This document shows positions 38,501-47,311 of a stretch of DNA of 64,000 nucleotides, one piece after another; within the stretch, counting starts at the first letter, position 1; the number at the start of each line of letters is the position of its first letter. The notes under the pieces were generated by a model. The model saw nothing but the letters and a program-made list of their open reading frames with translations, had not been told where the DNA came from and ran no database searches. The DNA comes from Flavobacteriaceae bacterium (GTDB taxonomy: Bacteria; Bacteroidota; Bacteroidia; Flavobacteriales; Flavobacteriaceae). The stretch covers positions 19,253-83,252 of the forward strand of contig JABDMU010000076.1 of the NCBI GenBank assembly GCA_013001285.1, read 5' to 3'. A program made the position numbers and the translations under genes.

Positions 38501-39457
38501 CAGCCAAATGGTATTCGTTCGATCCTGAAATAGGCAAAGAACATCATTATAATGAAGGGCAAACGGATCTGTGACATCTGCCAAAAAATGCTGAATCATT
38601 TCCTTTTTAAAATCAAGCAAGAATACACCTTGGCCGTAAGTTGCCACCCATAGTCTGTTATGATGATCGGTGAGTAAATCTTGAACTTTTAAGTTTTGGG
38701 GCAGGTCTTTATCTTCTGAAAACCCTTTAAATGGTATTAATTTTTCGGTATTCTCATCATAAAGAAAGAGACCATTTCCGAAGCTTCCAATAAAAAGTCC
38801 TTTTCCTCTTGTAAAACTATAACTACTGTAGTTTATAGGTTTATCTAATGCGCTTGGAATCTGATATATATCTGAATTGTTAAATTTATATAACCCTCCA
38901 TGAGCGGCAATAAATAGCTCATCATTAAATTCATTTAAGGCGTAAATATCCGGTAATGGTTTTTTAGTAGAAAATAATTGAAGAGTATCTCCTGTCTTTT
39001 CTTGAATTTTAAACAGACCATCACCATAGGTTCCGATAAAAAAATCGCCATTAGAATCGCGTAATACGGTTGAAATATTCTCTAATTCGCTAGCTGTTTT
39101 AAAAAGGTTTTGGTCTTTGTTATATTTTAAAAGTTTACCATCAAGATCAATGCAATAAATCTCTCCTTTGGTGTCAACATAAACTTTACCTAAGCGCGAA
39201 AAATCAGGGCGTGTAATATCAACAAATTGGAGATTGAAATATTCAAATTCTCTACCGTCATATTTGTTAAGACCGTCTTGAGTAGCAAACCAAAGATAAC
39301 CGGTACTATCCTGTGCTATTGAGACTACCGAATTTTGAGAAAGACCTTGTTCAACAGTAAGATCGCGAAAGCTGATTGGTTTGTTGACTTCTTGAGAATA
39401 GACCGATAAGAAAACAAACTGCAAAGAAAGGATGATATAGGCAAATCGCAAGGTCAT
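35555..39457 (-). CDS. Hybrid two-component system protein (HTCS): propeller sensor, kinase, receiver and AraC domain in one chain
   Basis: 1300 residues. Signal peptide 1-21. Two-component-propeller repeats run to about residue 670 (QDSTGYLWFATQDGLNKYDG, then many WIGT/WLGTDG blades), then a Y_Y_Y domain (about 672-752) and one membrane helix near 755-775. The histidine kinase follows: H-box DISHEFRTPL (His about 811), N-box NLLSNAVKYTP (about 920), G-box DGMGVGLSLVK (about 980). A receiver domain (phosphorylated Asp about 1099 in IICDIMMPGPDG) and an AraC helix-turn-helix (about 1195-1297) close the chain. HTCS proteins sense periplasmic ligands, often glycans, and switch on neighbouring genes. 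Both flanking operons carry a matching direct repeat. Confidence 0.95.
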   Translation of the reverse strand: MTLRFAYIILSLQFVFLSVYSQEVNKPISFRDLTVEQGLSQNSVVSIAQDSTGYLWFATQDGLNKYDGREFEYFNLQFVDITRPDFSRLGKVYVDTKGEIYCIDLDGKLLKYNKDQNLFKTASELENISTVLRDSNGDFFIGTYGDGLFKIQEKTGDTLQLFSTKKPLPDIYALNEFNDELFIAAHGGLYKFNNSDIYQIPSALDKPINYSSYSFTRGKGLFIGSFGNGLFLYDENTEKLIPFKGFSEDKDLPQNLKVQDLLTDHHNRLWVATYGQGVFLLDFKKEMIQHFLADVTDPFALHYNDVLCLFQDRTNTIWLGTDGAGLSYFDEHLIKFRMLTNDHLPDEVNVDVIRSITTDNNGNIWIGTSGKGLTLINPETKDFKTLTASNSALRTNRIMSLYNDKDELWIGHQAGGLQLMNEKGNMSSFPELKTQTIWKIYPASEEELWLCTRDEGLIRFNKREGIKQTYNSKNSKLKTSNIRTIEKGPGSTFFLGTEDEGLYVLDVVANSIQSIEDIPKKIKSLNFHRFDLWIGTNGNGLYKYEIESKKIDSFTVDEGLSNNVIYGILIDENNHKWLSTNKGIVRINIADNKEINVVNFSPLNGLQAFEFNTGAYYQDGKGMMYFGGLNGINWFQPNHMSFNEMKPKTVISKFEIFNEKRSLIPNLELAHNENTVTFTFAGLHFSQPQENLYKYKLENHDSGWSPPSTINTAHYTNLPPDDYTFKVVSSNYEGVWNQDAAEYKFTILQPWYATLTAKIIYGLLFIFLLYSIYSYFKWRWALKMQLELEHAEAIRLKKLDDFKSKLYTDISHEFRTPLTLIDGPVTNQLQKKNLSEEDKEELELIKRNSNRLMNLVNQLLDLSKLETGNLKLSVVQDNLGALMHQIGRAFKFQANEKKINFQSDIAKIKTAWFDRDVVEKIVTNLLSNAVKYTPSGGRISFSTQEKDGQLIITVINSGNTLFDDELPRLFQRFYQDKSNSDGMGVGLSLVKELCILSHGNVVANTLDDDRIQFTVTLPIDKSYFHHSEIDFEAMESQEKINEIEIEDSDKSMVLVIDDDDDIRQFIRSILNPEYEVIEASEGKTGIKKAIEFIPDIIICDIMMPGPDGLETTKAIKEDQRCSHIPVILLTAKSGDRHEIKGFETGADAYMTKPFSANKLKIRIENLIEGRKQLQTHFGNNFEFKTKDIQISSAEEQFIERLQQVLDDNLMDPDFNAENFSKKMLMSRMQLHRKLKALTDMSSSEFIRRQRLKQAVAIMTQNNCTISEVAYQVGFNTPSYFIKSFKAVYNCTPTEYLQKTS

Positions 39458-39532
39458 TTATAAAGGTTAATGATTCAGTAAGTTACAAATTTTAAAGGTT
39501 TTTTAAAAAAAGGAAATAGCTGAGAAAAAAGA

Positions 39533-39555
39533 AAAACCTGAGCTGCTCAGGTTTT
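39533..39555. terminator. Terminator downstream of the type IX cargo gene
   Basis: Arms AAAACCTGAG and CTCAGGTTTT around CTG. On the minus strand a T-rich tract follows (TTTTTCTTTTTTCT with the stem), so transcription of the leftward operon ending at 39596 stops here, before the HTCS gene. Confidence 0.8.
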
Positions 39556-39595
39556 CTCTAACTAAATGATTAATATCTAATATGGGATAATAGGT

Positions 39596-40399
39596 CTATT
39601 GTTTTATAATTCGTTTAAATAATTTTTTTTCTTCATAAATTAGATATAAAAAATAGACGCCTCCTGATAAATTTCTAAGATCAATTTGATTTAAATTTTC
39701 TTGATGACGCGCCACCCGTCTTCCATTGATATCGTACACATCAATAGTTTTAAACTGCAAATTCGAATCTATATATACATAATCGGCAGTTGGATTCGGA
39801 TAAATTTTTATTGAATTTGTATTTATTGGAAAATCTTCTGTACTCAAAGTATCAAAATTAAAACTTTCTAAGCCTGGTGCGTAACCACTAAAATAATCTT
39901 GGGTTGTGGTCATATCAATATTGGAATTGTAGAAACTATCCAGTACACCACCTGAACCAACTGCAATAGGGTCGCTGTTATCTAAAAAGCTCATGACTCC
40001 AGAAACAGGCATATTACTAACACTAAAGGTAACCAAATCTATCATTTGCCCCATAGTATGCGCAAACAAACTCTGACCTGCAGGCATATTAAATTGAAAG
40101 GCATCTCTTGTGCCATCGCCCAATCCAAGGCCAGTTAAAAAAGCAGCATCAAATTCGGTAACAGTCCAGGTTCGTGGTGTTAATGCCGAAGCCTCATTAA
40201 CAACATCACTCGCTCCTGCGGGTAACATTAAGGTAAATCCTACGTCTGAAAGATCTGTATCTCCTGCGGAATCAAAATCAGGGACGGCTACCACCTTAAA
40301 GTCGTATCCGGCTACATGGACGACCCCAAGATCATAAGTTTGACCAAAGGCCATTGAACTTACTATAAATGCTAAAATAAAAGTGTAATACTGTCTCAT
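39596..40399 (-). CDS. Secreted protein with type IX secretion (type A) sorting domain
   Basis: 267 residues. Signal peptide 1-19 (ends MAFGQ). Residues about 20-185 form an unrecognised domain beginning with short beta strands (YDLGVVHVAGYDFKVVAVPD). The last 75 residues are a type A C-terminal sorting domain: IYPNPTADYVYID, TIDVYDINGRRV and IDLRNLSGGVYFLYL, then KRIIKQ. It should cross the outer membrane by the type IX system and be anchored or released. It follows the 338-residue gene by 11 bp and shares its promoter, so it belongs to the predicted HTCS regulon. Confidence 0.88.
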   Translation of the reverse strand: MRQYYTFILAFIVSSMAFGQTYDLGVVHVAGYDFKVVAVPDFDSAGDTDLSDVGFTLMLPAGASDVVNEASALTPRTWTVTEFDAAFLTGLGLGDGTRDAFQFNMPAGQSLFAHTMGQMIDLVTFSVSNMPVSGVMSFLDNSDPIAVGSGGVLDSFYNSNIDMTTTQDYFSGYAPGLESFNFDTLSTEDFPINTNSIKIYPNPTADYVYIDSNLQFKTIDVYDINGRRVARHQENLNQIDLRNLSGGVYFLYLIYEEKKLFKRIIKQ

Positions 40400-40410
40400 G
40401 ATAAAAATTT

Positions 40411-41406
40411 TTAATTGTTAACTGGTGGTACTGTTGCTTGTATGGTATAGGTTACAGAATTGAAGCCGTTTGCTGGATGAGCCAACACATTATCTTTAAG
40501 AATATTGCTGTCGTTGCCAGCTCCTGAAAATCGTCCGATACCATTCATATTGATGTCGATATTTAGATAACCCTGTGACCCAAAGGTCACCGAATTGAAT
40601 CCGTTGGCCGGATCTGCTAAGACAAAATCTTTAATGGCATTCGTGCCATTATTTGCTCCTGAAAATCGGATTTGATTAGCCAAATTGGTATCGCCTCCCC
40701 AAAGGGCTTTATCACCAGTTCCTAATAAGACTTGTGCGTTAGGGCCCCATTCGCCAAAGCCAATATTTGTAAAATCAATAGATACTGGTGCATTGGTTAG
40801 TCCAATAGGACTTCCTGACATAGCATCCATATGGTTGCGGTGTGCTAAGACCACATAATATGAGGTTGGCGAGGCTTGCATGACCAATGGTGAAATTCCA
40901 TCTAGATCAACCACATCACCATCGCGTTGTAATAGTCCAGAGCGTCCATTGATCCGTTTTGTGTTATCAGAGGCAGTACGTAATTCGGCCCAGACCCAAT
41001 CCACAATATCATCTTGTGGCAAACCCGTTCCAGAAGTCCCTCCTGTGTTTAAAACGGAAGCAGCAACAAGTGCCTGATCGGCATACGGACTTTGCAAAGG
41101 AATATATCCCAAAGTGCGAAGGTCATCATTCATTAAACCTGGCGCAGCCGGAGCTAATAACGGACCTTGTAGAAACAATTTTGGTTCCAGTTGCAGTCGT
41201 CCGTCAGGTACAACAAAACCTTCAGAAACAGAAACTGTTGGCGTACTGCGTTCTTGAATATTCACTTCGCCTATGGTATAGAGCAGTTCAATACCTCCAG
41301 CTGTGGCAGAATCACCACCACTATCAATACTAAAGCGTTCTATGGTTTGGGCATTAGAAAATTTTATACAACTTAAGACGATTAGTATTATTAATAAGGT
41401 TCTCAT
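40411..41406 (-). CDS. Secreted repeat protein, hemagglutinin-like, first gene of the second HTCS-flanking operon
   Basis: 331 residues from the ATG at 41406. The seven residues before it (to 41427) would put lysines ahead of a proper signal peptide, MRTLLIILIVLSCIKFSNA. The centre holds the segment DDIVDWVWAELRTASDN and a following RSGLLQRDGDVVDLDG, a pattern met in Bacteroidota proteins labelled hemagglutinin-like. The C-terminus has two short repeats with a dockerin-like look, IKDFVLADPANGFNSVTF and LKDNVLAHPANGFNSVTY, each after an IRFSGAN/GRFSGAG turn. No sorting domain is present at the end. It may be a surface or matrix protein that pairs with the next gene's product. Confidence 0.72.
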   Translation of the reverse strand: MRTLLIILIVLSCIKFSNAQTIERFSIDSGGDSATAGGIELLYTIGEVNIQERSTPTVSVSEGFVVPDGRLQLEPKLFLQGPLLAPAAPGLMNDDLRTLGYIPLQSPYADQALVAASVLNTGGTSGTGLPQDDIVDWVWAELRTASDNTKRINGRSGLLQRDGDVVDLDGISPLVMQASPTSYYVVLAHRNHMDAMSGSPIGLTNAPVSIDFTNIGFGEWGPNAQVLLGTGDKALWGGDTNLANQIRFSGANNGTNAIKDFVLADPANGFNSVTFGSQGYLNIDINMNGIGRFSGAGNDSNILKDNVLAHPANGFNSVTYTIQATVPPVNN

Positions 41407-41510
41407 GTTTTTGGTTTTTAGTACCATTTTCTCACATTGCCTTAAGAAGTATTTGTGAAAGCACGGTTAATTGTAATGTCTAAAAATATTTAGGCTAATG
41501 ATTATATTTT

Positions 41511-41518
41511 CAAAGTTA
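41511..41518 (-). promoter_or_regulatory. -7 box (TAACTTTG) of the 41406-39596 operon
   Basis: Exact TAnnTTTG on the minus strand, with 30 bp between it and the direct repeat at 41549-41576. There is no good TTG -33 element, as expected if an activator bound next to it recruits polymerase. Confidence 0.55.
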
Positions 41519-41548
41519 TAGGACTCATTCTTTATTGATTATTTCGCT

Positions 41549-41576
41549 TGTAACATTTAATAATAATAATGTAACA
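41549..41576. promoter_or_regulatory. Predicted HTCS operator: second TGTAACA direct repeat
   Basis: TGTAACA at 41549-41555 and 41570-41576, 14 bp apart. Sequence, orientation relative to the gene, period (21 bp) and distance to the -7 box (30 bp) equal those of the site at 35498-35525. Confidence 0.6.
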
Positions 41577-41595
41577 GTGCATATTCTTTTCAAAA

Positions 41596-41623
41596 AAAAA
41601 GACATCCCATGGGATGTCTTTTT
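41596..41623. terminator. Terminator of the DUF3857 gene
   Basis: A perfect 28-bp palindrome: AAAAAGACATCCCA with its complement. The A/T ends allow action on both strands; it follows the leftward gene ending at 41644. Confidence 0.85.
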
Positions 41624-41643
41624 AAAATATGTTCTTGCCTGTC

Positions 41644-44600
41644 TTACTTATACCCAATAAAAGCACTTTCTACTTCCAAGACATTTTTAACATAGGTCTT
41701 AAAAGCCTCATAATCTTCTGGATTGATATTAGAAATTGATGGCGTTGAATTTACCTCAACTTTTAAATGATTCGGTTTTACCTGCTTATATGAGATCGAA
41801 TAACTGTGGTCTTTAAACGAGAAAGATGCATCTTCTGGGATCTCTGAAAATGCCTGCCCTTCTTCAATAATAATATCGTAAGTCGTTACATAAACATCTA
41901 CGTTTTCATAGTTCAAATACTCAATAGGGTAATTTCTATCTTCTTCCGAAATTATATCACTTGTATACGGTCGTGAGACTATAGGAAGTTGAATCACATG
42001 CAAACCGCCAATTTTATTCACTTTTTTATCGATCTTTAAATGTGTCGTGAATTTTATGATCCTATCATCATCTAGACGCTCTATATTGGTAACATCTTCC
42101 AAAACGAAAGATTCCGAAATTCGGCCTTGAAGGTCCTCATCTATAGCTTGCTTTTTAACTTCAAAATTAGGTTCTGACAACAGTCCTGCATAATAGGAAT
42201 TGATATGGCCTTTGAATTCAGTGGCCATTTCTATGTCCATATGACTAGGTGATACCTTGATCACGGCGTTATTAGTAAATACGGCCTTTTCCCGTTTGAC
42301 ATCTGTTAATTTAAACAGGTCAAAAGTCTTATCAGTATCCGAATTGAATGGTATTTCCAGAGCGGTTGCTCCTGCCAAGGATCTTGGCAATGCTCGAAAT
42401 GGTAAATATTTATCTGTCAATTCTAAGAATTGCTCTTCGCCATCGATCTTTACTTTCGCAATACAGTGATTGAAATCTGTACTCGGTAATACCAATTCGT
42501 TTTGGCCATAATCTGAAGTTAAGATCAAAACCAAATTCGAATCCAGTTCGGCTAAATTCGCCAAAGTCACGAACAAGGTTGAGAAATCTTTGCAATCGCC
42601 TAAACTGGTTTTAATGGTTTTTGATGGCTTCTGCGGAACGAATCCACTTTGCCTAAAACTCACATAACTGTAGTTGAAATTATTTCTAATATAATTGTAA
42701 ATGATCTTCACGCGCTCCTCTTCCGAAAGTTGCTTATGGCCGTTCGGAAACAATTCGGAAAACACCTTTTCAACAGTCGAGTTCACTTCAATTCTTGAGC
42801 GTACAAGATCTGAATACCAAGACGATATTTCATTCCAATCTTTTATGGTACTGACATGTAAATAATTGGCGACATCTACAGAATTTGGCATATAGCTTTC
42901 GCCTTGCGGTAAGCCTTTAAAATCTAACATAGACCATTCATACAACTTCATATCACCTTTTTCTGTAATCTTAGGTTCTAGGGTTCCATTGAGACTTGCG
43001 TATTTTAAATTCATCGATTTCGGCGCGAGGACTTGCATGGTCGATTCTACCGTTGGGTGAAAGGCTTCAAACTGATATTTATCTGAAAAATCTCTGTAAA
43101 AACGTCCTACACTCGAGAATGAACTTTCGTAATCAATATAGATGACATCGCCAATACTCAGTCCGCTAAACACAAAGCTCGAACCGCTTTTTTCAGCAGG
43201 TACAATACTGCCGTCTTTTTTTACGAGTTCCGATTTGATGATATCATATCCGCCAGATAATCCAAGGTCATATTCTTTAAAGGTTTCAACACCATTATCT
43301 GAAGTGATCTCATAGATGTACACAAAACGGTAGCGTCCGCCGCCTTCGCCATACAGCTCATAATTCACATCGTCAAGTAAAATATTAAATCCGTAATTGT
43401 TTTCAGTAATGGTTCCGCGCTTCTCTTTAATGAAATCATAAGCTTCTTCAAGTACGAGTTCATTTAATAGATTCGGCTCATTTTTAAGGTCTCTAATTTT
43501 CTTACGAAGTGATTTATGTGCACTATTATGCGTCAAGGATCTTTCGTAAAAGTCTATGGCTTCTTTTTTACGATCTAATTGCAATAACGCATCCCCTTTT
43601 AATTCCATCATTTGAAACGAATACGGAAAATTGTCCAAGGCCATATCAATGTATTCCAGAGATTTTTTATGTTCTTGGTAATTGTGCAATTTGTCAATAA
43701 TTGCTTTTAGGTAAAGGTTATCTTCTTGCATATGACTCATGTCCTTCGTAAGCAATTTCAAAACCTTATCCTTTTTATTTTGCTTTTCATAATATCGCGC
43801 CAATGATTTCACAGCAGCATATTCAAAATGATCGTCATTCAGGTCTTCCAGTAGTTTAATGGTTGTGTCATCGTCTTCATATAAGATAGAATACAATGGG
43901 ATGTAGCGTAATAACAAACGGGTATTTCCCTGCGCCACGCGAATGAGATCATTCAAGTTTCTTTTGAGCTTTACACGGTCTTCTTGACGTGCATTGTACA
44001 TAAAATCGGCTGTAATATTAAACACTTCCAGATCGAAAGCCTTTTTAAATTTATTCAAAAAGCTATCCAATTCGTCTAAGCTCATCCTCTGAAGTGCTTG
44101 ATAATCGGCAATTTTCAATACCAATGGCAAATAATAATTTGGATCTTCCAATTCAATATTATCAGCTAATTCCTTAACAGTTGCTTCATCACCTTCTAGG
44201 CTATAAACACCTGTCAGCATTTTTCTGATCAAAGAACTTTTTGGATATTTTTCGTAAAATGGTGTCAGCACTAATTTTGCTTCTTCATGTTTTGAACTTC
44301 GCATATATGCATTCGACAAACAGTAAGCGTAGAAGAAATTATTTGGATGGTTCTTTAGTTTATTTTCAAAGAACACTTCAAATTCATTGTTAAGTGGTTT
44401 TGCTTGAATTTGCTCTTTCGTACTCTTGTTATAATCTGAATAGGCAGATGAATAGGTCAAGTTCGTTTTGGCCTGTCCATTTTCATCTAAAGCGGCAATA
44501 ATAAAGTAACTACCATAGCTGCTTTCGGCAGTTTTTATTAATAATCTGTTGTTTCCCTTCGGAAGGTTTACAGAAACATTATAAGCATTCATATCTGTAG

Positions 44601-45396
44601 TTACATCTTCCGGGTTTTCATAAATAAGTACGTCATTTAACCAAAGTTTAAATGCTGAACCGCATCCAATTCTGAAATGCACCTTCTGATCGGTTTCAGA
44701 ACTTATAAACGTTTGCGCATAATTCACACCCGACCCATATTCTTCATGATTGGTGAAAAATTGATAGGCCTCCTTGTTGTTCTTCGATACATACCAGTTC
44801 ACTAAGCCATTGCTTTTGGCATCAAATGGCTCTGCACTCATCGCCATTTTTTCAGGCATATAGAATCGGTCTAATCCGCTTTCATTCAAATTTTCGAAAA
44901 CCCCACAGTATTGCCAGTCTTTGATCACATCGATTTTTTCATTTAAGTCGAAATAAGCCTGCCAATCATTTGAATTTCTCGCCACGACAGAATTTAAATA
45001 AGTGATCGCATCTTTAACAGTGGTATTATTAATTGTGGCTTTTGCAACTGTTTTTAATCGTCCTGAATTTCTATTGTTCAGTCCTGTATCAATATAGGTG
45101 TCAAAAACATAAGCTTGATTCCACAGTGCATATAAATAATGTTCAAAATCTGGCTTTACCAGAAAGCCTTTTAGAAAGTCGTCATTTGTTTTTAATTGCC
45201 CTGTTTCAACCCTTAAAATTTCATTAAGCACCAAGGCTTCCATACTTCCAGATTTCTTATTCTTCTGAAGTTCTTTTGCCGCAGCTTCGCGATCATTATT
45301 CAATAAATGATCCCAAAATTTCTCATAATTTTCTTGTGCAATTACATTTGAAAAACTAAATATAATAAGGCAAAATATGGTTAAAAACTTTCTCAT
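41644..45396 (-). CDS. Large secreted DUF3857 / transglutaminase-like protein with TPR region
   Basis: 1250 residues. Signal peptide 1-20 (ends NVIAQ). Residues about 20-640 are helical, TPR-like repeats (FFYAYCLSNAYMRSSKHEEA; KGDALLQLDRKKEAIDFY) with a beta insertion near 190-310. A DUF3857 domain spans about 655-810 and a transglutaminase-like domain about 870-1010. The catalytic triad looks complete: Cys in LGDCKDFSTLFV, His in DFNHCIAKV and Asp in LTDKYLPF. The final part resembles DUF3858-type beta strands. Such proteins are periplasmic or outer-membrane-associated; the substrate is unknown. It follows the DegT gene by 24 bp. Confidence 0.85.
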   Translation of the reverse strand: MRKFLTIFCLIIFSFSNVIAQENYEKFWDHLLNNDREAAAKELQKNKKSGSMEALVLNEILRVETGQLKTNDDFLKGFLVKPDFEHYLYALWNQAYVFDTYIDTGLNNRNSGRLKTVAKATINNTTVKDAITYLNSVVARNSNDWQAYFDLNEKIDVIKDWQYCGVFENLNESGLDRFYMPEKMAMSAEPFDAKSNGLVNWYVSKNNKEAYQFFTNHEEYGSGVNYAQTFISSETDQKVHFRIGCGSAFKLWLNDVLIYENPEDVTTDMNAYNVSVNLPKGNNRLLIKTAESSYGSYFIIAALDENGQAKTNLTYSSAYSDYNKSTKEQIQAKPLNNEFEVFFENKLKNHPNNFFYAYCLSNAYMRSSKHEEAKLVLTPFYEKYPKSSLIRKMLTGVYSLEGDEATVKELADNIELEDPNYYLPLVLKIADYQALQRMSLDELDSFLNKFKKAFDLEVFNITADFMYNARQEDRVKLKRNLNDLIRVAQGNTRLLLRYIPLYSILYEDDDTTIKLLEDLNDDHFEYAAVKSLARYYEKQNKKDKVLKLLTKDMSHMQEDNLYLKAIIDKLHNYQEHKKSLEYIDMALDNFPYSFQMMELKGDALLQLDRKKEAIDFYERSLTHNSAHKSLRKKIRDLKNEPNLLNELVLEEAYDFIKEKRGTITENNYGFNILLDDVNYELYGEGGGRYRFVYIYEITSDNGVETFKEYDLGLSGGYDIIKSELVKKDGSIVPAEKSGSSFVFSGLSIGDVIYIDYESSFSSVGRFYRDFSDKYQFEAFHPTVESTMQVLAPKSMNLKYASLNGTLEPKITEKGDMKLYEWSMLDFKGLPQGESYMPNSVDVANYLHVSTIKDWNEISSWYSDLVRSRIEVNSTVEKVFSELFPNGHKQLSEEERVKIIYNYIRNNFNYSYVSFRQSGFVPQKPSKTIKTSLGDCKDFSTLFVTLANLAELDSNLVLILTSDYGQNELVLPSTDFNHCIAKVKIDGEEQFLELTDKYLPFRALPRSLAGATALEIPFNSDTDKTFDLFKLTDVKREKAVFTNNAVIKVSPSHMDIEMATEFKGHINSYYAGLLSEPNFEVKKQAIDEDLQGRISESFVLEDVTNIERLDDDRIIKFTTHLKIDKKVNKIGGLHVIQLPIVSRPYTSDIISEEDRNYPIEYLNYENVDVYVTTYDIIIEEGQAFSEIPEDASFSFKDHSYSISYKQVKPNHLKVEVNSTPSISNINPEDYEAFKTYVKNVLEVESAFIGYK

Positions 45397-45420
45397 GTGT
45401 AATTTGATATTATTTGATTG

Positions 45421-46614
45421 CTATAGGTTACGTCGAATGATCTCAACCATATGTTTCGCTCGATCTTCAACCTCATCTTTTGTCCAAGATAATTTGATCA
45501 GGCAAGAAATATTTCTACCAATGAGATCATCTGATTGGGTAAATTTTTTATCTTTTAAATACTGTAATCCGTTTTTAATTTCTGAAGACATTGAATAAAG
45601 CGTTTTTAAATTCACCAAATGCTCCCATTTTCTTAAATAGTGCCAGTTGTTATCATAATAATGAAAACAACCATCGATACCTGCTTCTTTGAACGCGTTG
45701 TCAACCTTTCTTGTTGTTTCAAGATCTGGTAAAAAGAAACTTAAAAACGCACAGCTCTCTTCACCTCCTTCCGGAACCGTTCTAAAGGTCACAGCTTCTA
45801 TTTCTGATAAAGCATTTCTCAAGATCTGAAAATGTGAACGCTGAATCTTTAAAAATTCATCTAGTCGTCGCACTTGTGCCAAGCCTACTGCAGCATGAAG
45901 TTCAGAAATTCTGAAATTGTATCCCAAAAAAGGATGGGTTTCTGCACCGCGATCTTTCCCCTCATGATCGTGACCATGATCACTATAGTGGTCGGCATTT
46001 TTAAAATATCTCGCTTTGTTGGTAACAACGGCACCGCCTTCACCACAAGTTATGGTTTTTACAAAATCAAATGAAAAACAACCGACGTCACCTATACTTC
46101 CTAAAGGTTTTCCGTTATAGGTTGCACCAATGGCTTGACAGGCGTCTTCAACTAAGATCAGATCATGGGCTTTGCAAATGGCACTCAACGCATTTAAATT
46201 TGCCATGCTACCACACATGTGAACCGGCATAACAGCCTTGGTTTTTGAGGTAATAGCAGCTTCAACAGCTTCTGGATCAAGCGTTAATGTACTATCAATA
46301 TCTACAATTACCGGGATCGCTCCTACGGCAATTATGGCTTCAAAACTTGCAACAAAAGTAAAGGTTGGCATGATGACCTCATCGCCTGCACCCACACCTG
46401 CTACGGCAAGAGCAACTGAAACAGCTGCAGTTCCACTTGAGACCAATTGAACATGGTTGACCTGAAGCCGCGATTCTAAAGCCTTCTCCAATTCTTTCGC
46501 TTTCCAGTGACCATTACGCATGGCATCAAAACCATAACGCATTAAAACTCCACTTTCAAGAACATCATTCACTTCCTTTCGTTCCTGATCACCAAATAAT
46601 TCAAATCCAGGCAT
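45421..46614 (-). CDS. DegT/DnrJ/EryC1/StrS-family PLP-dependent aminotransferase
   Basis: 397 residues. SSGTAAVSVAL near residue 60 binds the PLP phosphate, VEDACQAIGATYNGKPLGSI near 155-175 holds the Asp contacting the pyridine nitrogen, and the catalytic lysine (about 186) is in FDFVKTITCGEGGAVVTN. Family members aminate keto-sugars for surface glycans. The start MPGFELFGDQERKEV and the RYGFDAMRNGHWKAKE stretch recall KdnA, which makes 8-amino-Kdo, but no KdnB-type dehydrogenase is adjacent here, so the specific role is open. A TAGATTTG box at 46640-46633 fits its promoter. Confidence 0.85.
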   Translation of the reverse strand: MPGFELFGDQERKEVNDVLESGVLMRYGFDAMRNGHWKAKELEKALESRLQVNHVQLVSSGTAAVSVALAVAGVGAGDEVIMPTFTFVASFEAIIAVGAIPVIVDIDSTLTLDPEAVEAAITSKTKAVMPVHMCGSMANLNALSAICKAHDLILVEDACQAIGATYNGKPLGSIGDVGCFSFDFVKTITCGEGGAVVTNKARYFKNADHYSDHGHDHEGKDRGAETHPFLGYNFRISELHAAVGLAQVRRLDEFLKIQRSHFQILRNALSEIEAVTFRTVPEGGEESCAFLSFFLPDLETTRKVDNAFKEAGIDGCFHYYDNNWHYLRKWEHLVNLKTLYSMSSEIKNGLQYLKDKKFTQSDDLIGRNISCLIKLSWTKDEVEDRAKHMVEIIRRNL

Positions 46615-46632
46615 TCATCATTTTTTGAGCTT

Positions 46633-46640
46633 CAAATCTA
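46633..46640 (-). promoter_or_regulatory. -7 box (TAGATTTG) of the DegT-family gene
   Basis: Exact TAnnTTTG on the minus strand, 19 bp before the ATG. No TTG at normal distance. Confidence 0.45.
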
Positions 46641-46658
46641 CAATTAATTATCAAAAAA

Positions 46659-47291
46659 CTATTGATAATCAGCGGTACTTTCGTTGACTTTTTTTCTTAC
46701 TTTTTTGAAATCGGCAAACATATCATCATCGGCTCTAATGCCAATAGGCATGACCAACACCGAAGACAACCCTTCCGATTTTAGATCTAAAATGCGATCA
46801 TAATCTTCTGGAGAAAAGCCTTCCATGGGGCAAGAATCAATACCTTCAACTGCACAAACAGTAAGTAGATTTCCCATAGCCAGATAGGCCTGTTTTGTTG
46901 CCCAGTCTTCAATGTGTGCCTTGGTGCGCTCTTCAAAATCATCGATTAGAAAATCCTTAAATGGTTCTAGAATATCATCTGGTGTATTGCGAATTGTTTT
47001 TATTCTTTTGAAATAGGTTTCTACGTATGCTTTATCAATTATTGTTTCAATGCAAAAAACCAAAATATGTGAAGCTTGAGCCACCTGCTCTTGATCCATA
47101 GAATGCACAACAAGCTCCTTCTGGAGCGCTTTGTCTTGTACAAAGATCAATTTAATGGGTTGCAAGCCGTAAGACGTGGCTGTTAAATTAAAGGCTTCTT
47201 TTAAGATGTTTATTTTGGACTCATCCAGGATAGCTGTTTCATCAAATTTCTTGGTTGCATAGCGCCATTTAAGCTTCTCTATTATATTCAT
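46659..47291 (-). CDS. Nitroreductase-family NAD(P)H-dependent oxidoreductase
   Basis: 210 residues. The N-terminus has the FMN-contact pattern (LKWRYATKKFDET), and SYGLQPIKLIFVQD near residue 40 and IDSCPMEGFSPEDYD near 150 are typical of the NfsB/NAD(P)H-dehydrogenase group. These FMN dimers reduce nitro compounds, quinones or flavins. The physiological substrate is unknown. The gene stands alone, with a TATTTTTG box before it. Confidence 0.88.
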   Translation of the reverse strand: MNIIEKLKWRYATKKFDETAILDESKINILKEAFNLTATSYGLQPIKLIFVQDKALQKELVVHSMDQEQVAQASHILVFCIETIIDKAYVETYFKRIKTIRNTPDDILEPFKDFLIDDFEERTKAHIEDWATKQAYLAMGNLLTVCAVEGIDSCPMEGFSPEDYDRILDLKSEGLSSVLVMPIGIRADDDMFADFKKVRKKVNESTADYQ

Positions 47292-47311
47292 GATCAGGTA
47301 TTAATTCGCAG

